Below are positions 30,096-38,855 of a stretch of DNA of 64,000 nt, piece after piece. The notes beneath the pieces are model-generated. The model worked only from the letters and a program-made list of their open reading frames with translations. It made no database searches and was not told where the DNA came from. The number at the start of each line of letters is the position of its first letter. The stretch's first letter is position 1. The stretch is taken from the NCBI RefSeq assembly GCF_000384155.1, contig NZ_KB913031.1:1054001-1118000 (forward strand), read 5' to 3'. This stretch comes from Methylophilus sp. 42 (GTDB taxonomy: Bacteria > Pseudomonadota > Gammaproteobacteria > Burkholderiales > Methylophilaceae). A program made the position numbers and the translations under genes.

Positions 30096-32083
30096 TGCGC
30101 ATCTGGGGGCTGATGCTACTGGCGTGGTCTCTGCCACTCTGTGCCATGACCGAGATCAGTCTAAGCGCAGACAGTATTTCCAGCGATCTGTTTCAGCTCG
30201 ATAAACCGCATGCCGTCCTCAATCTGCAGGCCCAGCAGCAGGTACAAGTGCATGCTGATCGTTTGCAACTCGGCGATGCCCGCCTGGATAATCCCAATAT
30301 TCGGCTGGATATGGGCACGCGGCCGACCTTGCTGGTGACCTCTGACCAGTTGCAAATGCAACCTTACCAGGTACGCCAGCCTAAGATATTTCTTGATTTG
30401 CGGCCACAAACTCGCCAGCCTGTATTGTCTTTTTATGCAGAGGTTAAGGCCTTGCAGGATGAAGTATGGGGTACGTTTCACCTGAATTGCCAGGTCCCCG
30501 CGCAGGCAGCGACACAACCCTGGCGCTGCGAAGACGGCTTATACCATGATGTGCGTTCGCATGTGCCGTTCAATGTGCTGGTGACGCCAACCTGGAAAGA
30601 ACAGGACAAAACTGGCCCAGCGGCCAGAGGTGTCGACCTGGAATTGGCAGTGCGCGAGGCCAGGTTTAGTGATGCATCGGGTTTGCATGCAGGGGATAAA
30701 CTCACCGGCAAGGTCAATCTGTCTGCGCACGAACAAGCCGGTGGCTGGCGCTGGCAGGGCGTGTTTCAATGGCAGCAGGGCGAGTTGTTCTGGCAACCGT
30801 TTTATTTCGCCGAGGGCAGCAAGCGGTTTGAGATTCGTGGCTTTTACCGTCAACCTTATGCTGATATCAAGCAGGCGACTCTGGAATTGCAGGGCGTGGG
30901 CACCTTGCATAGCCAAAGCCGCATCAACCTCATCAGCAAAGAATTTGAGTTTTTAAAGGTCGATGCCAAAGAGGTGGATTTTAACGGTGTTTACCAGGCG
31001 TTTATCCAGCCACTGATTCCGCATTCAGCGTTTGGCCACTTGAATGTATCTGGCAAGGCAGACTGGTCGTTTGAGGCCAAAGGCTTGCAGCCGCTCAAGT
31101 TTCACCTCAATATCACAGACGCGAATGTGGAAGACCAGGCAGGTAAGTTTGGCTTTAGCCACTTTAATGCCGATATTCCCTGGGATTATGATCGTCCCAG
31201 GCAGATTGCCATGGGTTACCAGTCCGGCCATATTCTAAAAATCCCCTTGGGTGAAACCCGCTGGCAGGCTGAGGTGGACCGTTTTTCGATTACGGCGCCG
31301 CGTTTGCAGTTGCCGATTCTGGATGGCGGACTGGATTTTCAGGATATTTCCGCTGCCTGGATTAACCAAAGCATGGTCTGGCATGTCAAGATGGACTTGC
31401 AACCGATCAGCATGTCTAGCTTCAGCCAGGCGCTGGGTTGGCCGGTGATGCGCGGCCAGATTGCAGGCACGATTCCCCTGGTGACGTACGCTAACCACGA
31501 ATTGCGTATGGTGGGCGATATGCAATTCAAACTGTTTAATGGCATGGTGGGCATGTCTGACCTAGATATTGATGACCCTTTGGGCGCCGTGCCCAAGTTA
31601 CACGCCAATTTCACCATGCGTGAGATTGACCTAGGTGAAATCACGCGCACATTTAACTTTGGCTCCATCAGCGGTAAGCTGGAAGGCGATATTAAGGATT
31701 TGCGCTTGCAAAACTGGAAACCGGTATCTATGGATGCTTTTGTGCGCACTGCCGACGGCCCGTTCGAGAAGAAAATCTCGCAGCGTGCGGTAGAGAATAT
31801 TACGGCCTTGGGCGGTGAGGGCACGGCGGCGGCCTTGCAACGCACTTTCTTGCGCTTTTTTAAAGAGTTCGGTTATGAAAAAATTGGCCTGAGTTGCCAG
31901 TTGCGCGGCGATATTTGCAAAATGGGCGGTGTCGAACCACTGCCAGATGGCTTTGTGATCGTCAAAGGCAAAGGGGCGCCGTCGGTCAACGTCAATGGCT
32001 ATACGCAATATGTCAGCTGGAAAGACGTGTTGGGGCGCATGCAGCGCGTGACGGATAGCAATAGTAAAATCATTATCGATTAA
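30095..32083 (+). CDS. ydbH: YdbH-like AsmA-family inter-membrane transport protein
   Basis: 662 residues, shorter than the 879 of E. coli YdbH. N-terminal hydrophobic signal or anchor (residues 1-18), then almost entirely beta-strand sequence of the AsmA/VPS13-like bridge type. C-terminal region with AAALQRTFLRFFKEFGYEKIGLSC and a final Asn/Val-rich strand segment. The call rests largely on context: it is followed by a small lipoprotein with the YnbE-style start and by a YdbL/DUF1318 protein. In E. coli YdbH reaches from the inner membrane to YnbE in the outer membrane and moves phospholipids. Confidence 0.72.
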   Translation: MRIWGLMLLAWSLPLCAMTEISLSADSISSDLFQLDKPHAVLNLQAQQQVQVHADRLQLGDARLDNPNIRLDMGTRPTLLVTSDQLQMQPYQVRQPKIFLDLRPQTRQPVLSFYAEVKALQDEVWGTFHLNCQVPAQAATQPWRCEDGLYHDVRSHVPFNVLVTPTWKEQDKTGPAARGVDLELAVREARFSDASGLHAGDKLTGKVNLSAHEQAGGWRWQGVFQWQQGELFWQPFYFAEGSKRFEIRGFYRQPYADIKQATLELQGVGTLHSQSRINLISKEFEFLKVDAKEVDFNGVYQAFIQPLIPHSAFGHLNVSGKADWSFEAKGLQPLKFHLNITDANVEDQAGKFGFSHFNADIPWDYDRPRQIAMGYQSGHILKIPLGETRWQAEVDRFSITAPRLQLPILDGGLDFQDISAAWINQSMVWHVKMDLQPISMSSFSQALGWPVMRGQIAGTIPLVTYANHELRMVGDMQFKLFNGMVGMSDLDIDDPLGAVPKLHANFTMREIDLGEITRTFNFGSISGKLEGDIKDLRLQNWKPVSMDAFVRTADGPFEKKISQRAVENITALGGEGTAAALQRTFLRFFKEFGYEKIGLSCQLRGDICKMGGVEPLPDGFVIVKGKGAPSVNVNGYTQYVSWKDVLGRMQRVTDSNSKIIID

Positions 32084-32131
32084 ACTTGACTATATGATGA
32101 AGCACAAAACGGTTGTCAGAAAGGAAGCAGA

Positions 32132-32398
32132 TTGAACCTGACTTTAATAAAACAGGGCTGGATGCGTACGTGGCTATTGGTACTATCGGCCACGGGCTTG
32201 AGCGCTTGTGTCACCATTAATATCTACTTTCCGGCCGCCGCTGCAGAAAAAGCAGCGGACAAAGTCATAGACGAAATCTGGCAGGTGCCTGCCGGACAAT
32301 CCCCGGCATCGAGCCAGCATTCTGCGCCGACTGCCACCCCGGTGACCCCGTCTGCAACACCGGTAACGCCGACCGTGAATCCGGAGTCCGCCCCATGA
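32132..32398 (+). CDS. ynbE: YnbE-like outer-membrane lipoprotein
   Basis: 88 residues from a TTG start (32132) placed six bases after AAGGA. Lipobox LSAC gives a mature lipoprotein starting C-V-T-I-N-I-Y-F-P, a short beta-strand, then a helix (AAAEKAADKVIDEIW) and a Pro/Thr/Ser-rich tail with repeated TPVTPSATPVTP. E. coli YnbE multimerises by stacking beta-strands onto the end of YdbH; the first mature strand here could do the same. The Pro-rich tail is extra. Its stop overlaps the next start by four bases. Confidence 0.68.
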   Translation: MNLTLIKQGWMRTWLLVLSATGLSACVTINIYFPAAAAEKAADKVIDEIWQVPAGQSPASSQHSAPTATPVTPSATPVTPTVNPESAP

Positions 32399-32874
32399 TG
32401 AGATTGCTACATAATTGTTCACGTTTGTTGCAACTATTCCTGCGCCAGGGTTATCACACTTTGAAGGTTGGTGTGTTTTTGGGCTGCCTGGCGATGCTTT
32501 TTGAGGCGTTGCCGGTATATGCCGCGGCGGATCTTGATGTGAATACCCCGGCGGTTGCTGCGGTCAAAGCCAGCATGCAAAGCCGCCATTTGCAGTTGCT
32601 GCCGCACTACCAGTCTGGGACTGTGGGTTTAACCGCAGACGGCTTTGTCGCGGTAAAAGAGGCCGGTTTGGTGCCATTGTCCCAACGTAGTGCGTTAGCT
32701 GCGCTGGTCAAAGATGAAAACACTGACCGCGCCAGGTTATATCAGGGCATGGCTGCCGCAAATGGTCACCCTGAATGGGAAGGCGAGATACAACGTACAT
32801 TTGCCCAGCGCTGGATTGATAAAGCGCAAGCTGGCTGGTTTGTGCAACGTGATGGGCAGTGGGTGCGTAAATAG
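32395..32874 (+). CDS. ydbL: YdbL-like periplasmic protein (DUF1318)
   Basis: 159 residues from ATG 32395. Long N-terminal leader, hydrophobic from about residue 22 to 40, with cleavage near VYAA. The mature part has the DUF1318 pattern: VKASMQSRHLQLLPHYQSGTVG early, ARLYQGMAAANGHPEWEGEI in the middle, and the diagnostic end FVQRDGQWVRK, which matches the NGKWVRK end of E. coli YdbL. YdbL is a periplasmic helper of the YdbH-YnbE bridge. Third gene of the coupled set. Confidence 0.75.
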   Translation: MMRLLHNCSRLLQLFLRQGYHTLKVGVFLGCLAMLFEALPVYAAADLDVNTPAVAAVKASMQSRHLQLLPHYQSGTVGLTADGFVAVKEAGLVPLSQRSALAALVKDENTDRARLYQGMAAANGHPEWEGEIQRTFAQRWIDKAQAGWFVQRDGQWVRK

Positions 32875-32905
32875 ACTGGCAAAACAACAGCTTGGCTGAT
32901 GTGGG

Positions 32906-32956
32906 GTGCGTCGGATACTGAAATGACCTGTGCGACGCACTGCGATTGTCGGTCAT
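32906..32956 (+). other. Interleaved inverted repeats after the ydbL-like gene
   Basis: GTGCGTCG (32906-32913) pairs with CGACGCAC (32933-32940); ATGACC (32923-32928) pairs with GGTCAT (32951-32956). The two helices interleave, so they form either a pseudoknot or mutually exclusive hairpins. No U-tract follows. It may be a rho-dependent 3' end. Confidence 0.35.
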
Positions 32957-33055
32957 GGCAATTCGATAAACAACGCAGTAAAAGTATCGGCTTTCAGTTT
33001 CAGGCATGGTCATTGCATACAATCTAAGTGCATGTTCCGATGAAAGGAGTCCGTT

Positions 33056-33535
33056 GTGGCAGCTAATCTTTTCGTTCTCCCTCGCTTGGGTGAAAGTATT
33101 CACCAGCAGGATTTGGGGATTTACTACATCCTGAATCACCATACTGGCCGTGTGCGATCCTTGATACAGCTGGCACGTGAAAACGTGCATTGGTATCTGA
33201 TGCAATTGCAGCCGATTGCCGATGGTCTGGATTATCGCTGGTCTGTGATGTCGCGCGAAAATGACTGCGCCCTCAAAGCCGCGACTGACAGGCAAATTGC
33301 ACATTACTTTTCCAAAGCAGAATATGCTGAACCATCAGGCGCCTGGCAAGTGATGCGTAATGCTGATTTTGGTTTTGCCAAGTTCACGCCGATCGAAGCG
33401 CCGCATGAAGTCAGCTACGCCATTCTGACGTTTGATGGTGAAGAGATGAAAGCCCCGGTTCGCTTGCATAAAGCACCTGCCGAGTGGTTGGACGAGGACT
33501 CTGAAACCGATATCCTGCAACTGGAGTTTGCCTGA
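33056..33535 (+). CDS. Hypothetical soluble protein
   Basis: 159 residues from GTG 33056, nine bases after AAAGGAG. Predicted cytoplasmic, mixed alpha/beta, no signal peptide, no cysteine pairs and an acidic C-terminus (DEDSETDILQLEFA). I do not recognise the family. It stands alone, convergent with the Ser/Thr-rich repeat gene. Confidence 0.75.
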   Translation: MAANLFVLPRLGESIHQQDLGIYYILNHHTGRVRSLIQLARENVHWYLMQLQPIADGLDYRWSVMSRENDCALKAATDRQIAHYFSKAEYAEPSGAWQVMRNADFGFAKFTPIEAPHEVSYAILTFDGEEMKAPVRLHKAPAEWLDEDSETDILQLEFA

Positions 33536-33602
33536 CCCATATGAATGGCGCTAGCAGCGACCACAAGCATGTGGCAGCTGCTAGTCGAGGCGTCAATGTG
33601 CC

Positions 33603-34280
33603 TTAAGCAGTGGTACTGACCACATTGCCAGTCGGGCCGCGGTGTTGCATGCCGGTAGACAATGCCTGCAAGAACCCGCTCAGGCTGGCACTATCGCTGC
33701 TGCCACCTAGCGCACTCACGAGTGATTGAAAGCTGCTTTGCAGGTCGCTGCTAGTGCTGCTATCAGCACTGGTATCAGATGTTGTGCTATCCGTTGAATC
33801 ACTATTCCCCAAAGCAGAAATCAGGCTTTGCAATTTGGCCTCCATGCCATGGCCACCATAAGGTGGCGGCGGTGGCATGCCTTGAGTTGCACTGGCCTCA
33901 GTGTCGCTGTCACTACTGTCTGTGCTGCTGGTGTTCGTTGTGCCCTGGGACTGCAAGGCACTGATCAGGTTTTGTAAAAAGCTATTCAGCGCACTGGCGG
34001 CATCGGTGGTGCTGTCGCTGCTGGTAGAGGTGTCTGTACTGTCTGCGCTGGTGCTCGTACTTGTGCTGCTGGTGCCGGACTGACCAAAAATGGATTCCAG
34101 GCCACCTTCAATGCCTGCGCTTTTCAGTGCAGAATCAATGGCACCCAGCAAACCGCCACCATCCTTGCCTTGACCTTCGCCATCGGGTGGCGGTGGTGGA
34201 GGTTGCATGCCGCTACGCTGACTGACCTGCGACAAAGATTGAATACTGCTGTTACTGCCTAGTGAACTGATTGATGTCAT
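33603..34280 (-). CDS. Ser/Thr/Asp-rich low-complexity repeat protein
   Basis: 225 residues. N-terminus MTSISSLGSNSSIQSLSQVS, two proline runs (PPPPPPDGEGQ and MPPPPPYGGHG), long Ser/Thr/Asp linkers, and four related amphipathic helices of the form LQ-x-L-I/V-S-A-L (about residues 97-110, 150-158, 184-192 and 203-210). No signal peptide, membrane segment or cysteine. The start resembles that of small EF-hand proteins in Proteobacteria (from memory), but no EF-hand is visible. The composition suggests an extracellular or surface-associated disordered protein, but the export route is unknown. The gene is divergent from the exonuclease across two perfect palindromes. Confidence 0.75.
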   Translation of the reverse strand: MTSISSLGSNSSIQSLSQVSQRSGMQPPPPPPDGEGQGKDGGGLLGAIDSALKSAGIEGGLESIFGQSGTSSTSTSTSADSTDTSTSSDSTTDAASALNSFLQNLISALQSQGTTNTSSTDSSDSDTEASATQGMPPPPPYGGHGMEAKLQSLISALGNSDSTDSTTSDTSADSSTSSDLQSSFQSLVSALGGSSDSASLSGFLQALSTGMQHRGPTGNVVSTTA

Positions 34281-34594
34281 GATGAGAGCTCCGTAAATTT
34301 TAATCCGTAAGTGTCAAAGGTTCAGGGCTGATGTGATTGCTCCCTGGCAATACATCGTGTTAACTGAACATGGCCAGATTAAAGCGGAACGTGGTTTTTT
34401 GATTGCTTGAAAAAACACAAAAAGTATTTATAAATCAGTTATTTAAATGTATCAATTGATACAAATGGCCGTGGATTGTATCAATTGATACAATTGCCCC
34501 ATTTTTTGTACAAACGACGCGTGAAGATAAGGTTTTCTGGTCTAAGCCTGGGCGCTGTGTTATTTTAAAAAGCAATTTTTTCACGAGTATAGTC
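34281..34594. other. 314-base divergent intergenic region
   Basis: No gene seen. It is A/T-rich in the middle (34395-34450) and holds two identical palindromes (listed separately). It separates the Ser/Thr-rich gene (minus) from the exonuclease gene (plus), so promoters for both must lie here. I could not assign a convincing -35/-10 pair. Confidence 0.6.
34448..34492. promoter_or_regulatory. Two identical 16-bp palindromic operators
   Basis: TGTATCAATTGATACA occurs at 34448-34463 and again at 34477-34492, each a perfect palindrome; the centres are 29 bp apart. They lie 168 bases upstream of the Ser/Thr-rich gene and 102 bases upstream of the exonuclease gene. Duplicated perfect dyads between divergent genes strongly suggest binding by a dimeric regulator. 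I cannot name it. Confidence 0.75.
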
Positions 34595-35365
34595 ATGCTA
34601 AGTTTGGTGTTTGATATTGAAACCATCCCGGATGTGGACGGGATTCGTCAGTTACATGACTTGCCTGCCAGTTTAAGTGATGCTGACGTGGCTAATATCG
34701 CTTTTCACCAGCGCCGCCAGCAGAATGGCACCGACTTTTTGCCGCACCATTTGCAGCGCGTTTGTGCAATATCTTGCGCTTTGCGCGAGGGCAGCCAGTT
34801 TCGCGTATGGACCCTGGGCGATGAGCAGTCGACTGAAGCCGAAATTATCCAGCGCTTTTTCGACGGCATTGAAAAATACACACCTAACCTGGTGAGCTGG
34901 AATGGCGGTGGTTTTGACTTGCCCGTGCTGCATTATCGCGCCATGGTGCATGGCATTGCCGCGCCGCGCTATTGGGATCTGGGTGAAGACGACAAAGACT
35001 TTAAGTGGAATAACTACATCAGTCGCTATCACATGCGTCATCTGGACTTAATGGATGTGCTGGCTATGTATAGTGGGCGCGCTAACGCACCGCTGGACCA
35101 GATGGCGCAGTTATGCGGTTTTCCTGGCAAGCTTGGTATGGATGGCAGCAAGGTGTGGCAGGCTTATTTGAACGGAGAGGTGAAAGCGATACGTGATTAT
35201 TGCGAAACCGATGTCGCCAACACGCATCTGGTCTATTTACGCTTTCTCAAAATGCGCGGTCACTTGAATGAGGCCAATTATGCGGCTGAAATCCAGCTGG
35301 TGCGCGAAACCTTATCCGGTTACGGCGGTGAGCACTGGCAACAGTTTATGGCTGCCTGGGCTTGA
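34595..35365 (+). CDS. PolB-like 3'-5' exonuclease
   Basis: 256 residues of the stand-alone exonuclease family related to the proofreading domain of family B polymerases (PF10108-like). Exo I motif FDIETIPDVDG (D-x-E), Exo II motif NLVSWNGGGFDLPVL, and Exo III motif RDYCETDVANTHLVYLRF with its Tyr-x3-Asp, so the metal ligands are all present. No polymerase domain. Monocistronic, ending at a long hairpin. The biological role is unclear. Confidence 0.88.
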   Translation: MLSLVFDIETIPDVDGIRQLHDLPASLSDADVANIAFHQRRQQNGTDFLPHHLQRVCAISCALREGSQFRVWTLGDEQSTEAEIIQRFFDGIEKYTPNLVSWNGGGFDLPVLHYRAMVHGIAAPRYWDLGEDDKDFKWNNYISRYHMRHLDLMDVLAMYSGRANAPLDQMAQLCGFPGKLGMDGSKVWQAYLNGEVKAIRDYCETDVANTHLVYLRFLKMRGHLNEANYAAEIQLVRETLSGYGGEHWQQFMAAWA

Positions 35366-35406
35366 GGTTAAACGTCTGGTTTGGCGATATCTAACATCTT
35401 AATATT

Positions 35407-35450
35407 ACCGCCGATAAACCCTTGACGGCGTTTAGCGGCGGTTAAGGTTT
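35407..35450. terminator. Hairpin terminator between convergent genes
   Basis: ACCGCC (35407-35412) pairs with GGCGGT (35437-35442) and TAAAC pairs with GTTTA inside, leaving a CCTTGACGGC loop; TAAGGTTTTTAA follows. It serves the exonuclease gene and lies just past the stop of the convergent gene on the other strand. Confidence 0.6.
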
Positions 35451-35939
35451 TTAAGGCGTCTCAGTGGCAGGCACTTCTGGTGCTGCAGTATCTTCTACTG
35501 TTGGTTCTACAGTATCTTCATCAATCTTGTTTTTCCAGTTCAGGATCACGCGTTGGTGCTTTTTGGCGTCATGCGTAAAGCGGTAACGCTGTTCACTGCC
35601 AAGGTAACTGGCAATAGCCTGATATTTGCCGCTGGGCAGGTTTAACAACAACCTGGGTGCAGCGTGCTCCAGCGCAAATACGGTCTGATTTTTGCTGTCG
35701 ACGATGCTGATGTTGATATCATCAATCACGCGGCCGACTTTGCCTTCGGAAAACAGGAAATACAGATTGAATTGCTTTTTAAAGGACTCCATGGCGTCGA
35801 CTTCTTCTGAGCCTATGCCACCGGTGACATAGTCCACGCCGTGGACCTCTTGCTGAATAGCCACTTCGTCAGCGAAGCAGAAAGACGATGAAAAAAGTGC
35901 TACCACCAGTGTCGTGGTTAAGCGCCATTGTTTAAGCAT
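35451..35939 (-). CDS. Periplasmic protein with a carboxypeptidase-regulatory-like fold
   Basis: 162 residues from ATG 35939 (six bases after AAGGAG; an adjoining GTG at 35942 is less well placed). Signal peptide ends near FCFA-DE. The mature part is beta-rich, with INISIVDSKNQTVFALEHA and LPSGKYQAIASYLGSEQRYRF, the pattern of a small Ig-like or carboxypeptidase regulatory domain. A Thr/Glu/Pro-rich tail follows. Similar proteins are common in Betaproteobacteria but have no known role. Divergent from rlmD. Confidence 0.78.
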   Translation of the reverse strand: MLKQWRLTTTLVVALFSSSFCFADEVAIQQEVHGVDYVTGGIGSEEVDAMESFKKQFNLYFLFSEGKVGRVIDDINISIVDSKNQTVFALEHAAPRLLLNLPSGKYQAIASYLGSEQRYRFTHDAKKHQRVILNWKNKIDEDTVEPTVEDTAAPEVPATETP

Positions 35940-36006
35940 CACAGACTCCTTATTTTGATTGGTTTGCTGGATGATTGTATGCCCAATTCAGGTAAAATAA
36001 CAGGTT

Positions 36007-37380
36007 ATGAGAAACAACCGTCAAAGATCCTCCAACCTGTCGTCTGCCGCCAGGGCAGCGCAGACTCCCCGCATTGCCACCATTGAATCCCTCGACCAGG
36101 AAGGTCGCGGTGTCACCCATGTCGATGGCAAGGTCATTTTTATTGAAGGCGCATTGCCATTTGAAGAGGTGAAGTTTGTCTCGCATCATGTCAAGGCGAC
36201 CTATGAGTTGGCGACGACGGTCGAGGTGTTGAAACAGTCCAGCCAGCGTGTGACGCCCGGCTGTGCCTATTTTGGCACTTGCGGTGGCTGCGCCATGCAG
36301 CATCTGGAGTTTTCCGCGCAGGTGGCAGCCAAGCAGCGCATGCTGGAGGCTGATTTATGGCATATCGGCCGCGTGCGCGCTGAGAAAGTCCTGCCGCCGA
36401 TTCAGGGCACGCCATGGCATTACCGCCACAAGGCTCGCTTGCGCGTGCGCTATGTCGAGAAAAAGGGCGGCGTGCTGGTCGGCTTTAATGAAAAAGGCAC
36501 CAGCTATGTGACTTCTATGGATAGCTGTGAAGTGCTGACGCAACCAGTGTCTGACCTGATCGTGCCGTTGAAAGCCTTGATCGGCCAGCTGTCTATCAAG
36601 CAGGCAGTGCCGCAAATTGAGTTGGCGGTTGGTGAAGATGCGACTGTACTGGTGTTCCGCATTATGGAAGCCCTGACCGAGGCCGATATCGCCTTGCTGC
36701 AAACCTTTGAAGACACGCACAGTGCCCAGGTGTGGACGCAAACCAAGGGTCCGGACACCGTCAAGCCCTTGTTCACGCATGGCGATATGCTGCATTACAG
36801 TTTGCCTGAGTTTAACCTGCAATATCCGTTTAGCCCGATTGAGTTTACACAGGTCAACCCGGCGATTAACCGCGTCATGATTCGTCGTGCGCTGCAATTA
36901 TTGCAGCCACAAGCCGGTGAACGCATTGCTGACTTTTTCTGTGGTCTGGGCAACTTTACCCTACCGATTGCACGCAGCGGCGCCAGTGTCTATGGCGTGG
37001 AAGGATCGCAAGCGTTGGTAAAACGCGCGGTGGAAAATGCACAGCTCAATGGTGTCAGCAATGTTGAATTTGCTGAATCTGATTTGTTCGATATGACGCC
37101 GGAGTCATTGCAGTCGCTGGGCGCGTTTGATAAGTGGCTGGTGGATCCGCCGCGGGATGGTGCGATTGAGTTGATCAAGTCACTGCCCGATGCGGAGGAC
37201 ACCAACGCTGGCCATGCGCCATCGCGTATTGTCTACGTGTCTTGCAACCCGGCGACGCTGGCGCGCGATGCGGCAATCCTGACGCAGTCTAAAGGCTATC
37301 GCCTGGAAGCTGCTGGCGTGATGAATATGTTTCCGCATACGGCGCATGTTGAATCTATCGCGATTTTTGAGAAGATTTAA
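36007..37380 (+). CDS. rlmD: 23S rRNA (uracil-1939-C5) methyltransferase
   Basis: SAM-dependent m5U methyltransferase acting on U1939 of 23S rRNA. 457 residues. TRAM domain (about 22-78, [20 protein letters not shown]), a cysteine cluster for a 4Fe-4S centre ([14 protein letters not shown] plus a later Cys), SAM motif [14 protein letters not shown], the DPPRDG motif, and the catalytic cysteine in [12 protein letters not shown]. All hallmarks of RlmD/RumA are present. The peptide-binding lipoprotein gene begins four bases after its stop. Confidence 0.94.
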   Translation: MRNNRQRSSNLSSAARAAQTPRIATIESLDQEGRGVTHVDGKVIFIEGALPFEEVKFVSHHVKATYELATTVEVLKQSSQRVTPGCAYFGTCGGCAMQHLEFSAQVAAKQRMLEADLWHIGRVRAEKVLPPIQGTPWHYRHKARLRVRYVEKKGGVLVGFNEKGTSYVTSMDSCEVLTQPVSDLIVPLKALIGQLSIKQAVPQIELAVGEDATVLVFRIMEALTEADIALLQTFEDTHSAQVWTQTKGPDTVKPLFTHGDMLHYSLPEFNLQYPFSPIEFTQVNPAINRVMIRRALQLLQPQAGERIADFFCGLGNFTLPIARSGASVYGVEGSQALVKRAVENAQLNGVSNVEFAESDLFDMTPESLQSLGAFDKWLVDPPRDGAIELIKSLPDAEDTNAGHAPSRIVYVSCNPATLARDAAILTQSKGYRLEAAGVMNMFPHTAHVESIAIFEKI

Positions 37381-37384
37381 GGCG

Positions 37385-38836
37385 ATGGGCAGGATGTTAG
37401 GCCGGTTATTGCCGGGGGTGTTGTTAGCGTGGGCGTTGACTGGTTGCCAGCCGTCAAACGAGCCGCGTTCGCTGGTGTTTGCTGTGGCGCAGGCACCAGC
37501 GAATCTGGATCCACGTTATGCGACGGATGCGGCTTCTGAACGCATTAATCGCCTGATTTACCAGCGTCTGGTGGAGTTCGACAGCCGCTCGCGCGAAGTG
37601 CCAGGGCTGGCGACCTGGCAGATGCGCGATGCGACGCATTACCGCTTCCAGTTATCTCAATCTGCCACCTTCCACGATGGCCAGCCCTTGACGGCCGCGG
37701 ATGTGAAAGCGACCTACGACAGCCTGCTACAACTCAAGGATTCGCCGCACACCGCTGAATTCAAGCATATCCAGCAGATTACAACGCTGGATACCAACAC
37801 CATCGATTTTGAACTCAGCCGCCCGGACCCTCACTTTGCTGCGCGCTTGATGGTTGGCATTTTGCCAGCGCGCCTGATTGCGACCGGGCATGACTTTGGC
37901 CATGCGCCTGTGGGGAGCGGGCCGTTTAAACTGGATCAGTGGCAGTCAGCATTGCAGTTGCAGCGCTTAAGTGATGGCCTCAACGTGCGTTTTGACGAAG
38001 TGAAAGACCCCAATGTGCGGGTACTTAAACTCAAACGCGGTGAAGCTGATTTGATCCAGGGAGACTTGCCGCCTGAACTGGTTAAGTATCTGCAAAAACA
38101 GCCTAATATCACGGTGAAAACCGGGGTAGGTGCTAATTATTCTTATCTAGGGTTGAATGTACAGGCCGATTTTCTGCGCGATGCACGCGTCAGGCGCGCG
38201 ATTGCCTACGCGATTGATACCCAGGCGATTATTGATAAAGTCATGGTCAGCCATAGCCGCCAGGCCAGTGCGATCTTGCCGCCTGAGCATTATGCTGGCA
38301 ATGCGGCTTTGCAGCCGTACCCTTATCAACCGGCACTGGCCAGGCAATTATTGCAGTCTGCAGGCATTAAGTTGCCACTGACGCTGACTTATAAAACCAG
38401 CACCGATCCTCAGCGTGTGCGGCTAGCGACGATTTTGCAGGCGCAAATGCAGGAGGCGGGCATAGACCTGCAAATCAAGAGCCTGGATTGGGGCACCTTT
38501 TTTGCCGATGTGCAAAAAGGTAATTTTCAGCTGTATGGCCTGACCTGGGTTGGTATTAAAACACCGGAGATTTACAGCCAGGTATTTGCTTCTAATAGCT
38601 TGCCGCCACAGGGATTCAACCGTGGCCGCTATCAGGATGGCGTGCTGGATCAATTGTTGGAAAAAGAGGATTGGCCAGCGGTGACGCAGCGCATTCATAG
38701 TCAATTGCCAGTGATCCCGCTATGGTATGAAGGACAGTTTGTCGCCTACCGCAATACCATTGCGGCTTACCAGCCCATGCCAGACGGCAATCTGGACGGT
38801 CTGGCACACGTGGTTTTTAAAGCGGCTAAAGACTAG
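37385..38836 (+). CDS. Peptide ABC transporter substrate-binding lipoprotein
   Basis: 483 residues from ATG 37385 (a frame reaching 37346 would overlap rlmD; ATG 37394 is also possible). Lipobox WALTGC gives a lipid-anchored periplasmic protein. SBP_bac_5 (OppA/DppA/MppA) family: FAVAQAPANLDPRYATDAASE at the start, FHDGQPLTAADVKATYDSL, then RVRRAIAYAIDTQAII. The ligand (peptide, muropeptide or other) cannot be told from sequence. Matching permeases lie at 40160-41859, separated by a minus-strand VIT gene and a YkuD gene. No ATPase is nearby. Confidence 0.88.
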   Translation: MGRMLGRLLPGVLLAWALTGCQPSNEPRSLVFAVAQAPANLDPRYATDAASERINRLIYQRLVEFDSRSREVPGLATWQMRDATHYRFQLSQSATFHDGQPLTAADVKATYDSLLQLKDSPHTAEFKHIQQITTLDTNTIDFELSRPDPHFAARLMVGILPARLIATGHDFGHAPVGSGPFKLDQWQSALQLQRLSDGLNVRFDEVKDPNVRVLKLKRGEADLIQGDLPPELVKYLQKQPNITVKTGVGANYSYLGLNVQADFLRDARVRRAIAYAIDTQAIIDKVMVSHSRQASAILPPEHYAGNAALQPYPYQPALARQLLQSAGIKLPLTLTYKTSTDPQRVRLATILQAQMQEAGIDLQIKSLDWGTFFADVQKGNFQLYGLTWVGIKTPEIYSQVFASNSLPPQGFNRGRYQDGVLDQLLEKEDWPAVTQRIHSQLPVIPLWYEGQFVAYRNTIAAYQPMPDGNLDGLAHVVFKAAKD

Positions 38837-38855
38837 TGCTTATTGGGGTGACGGA

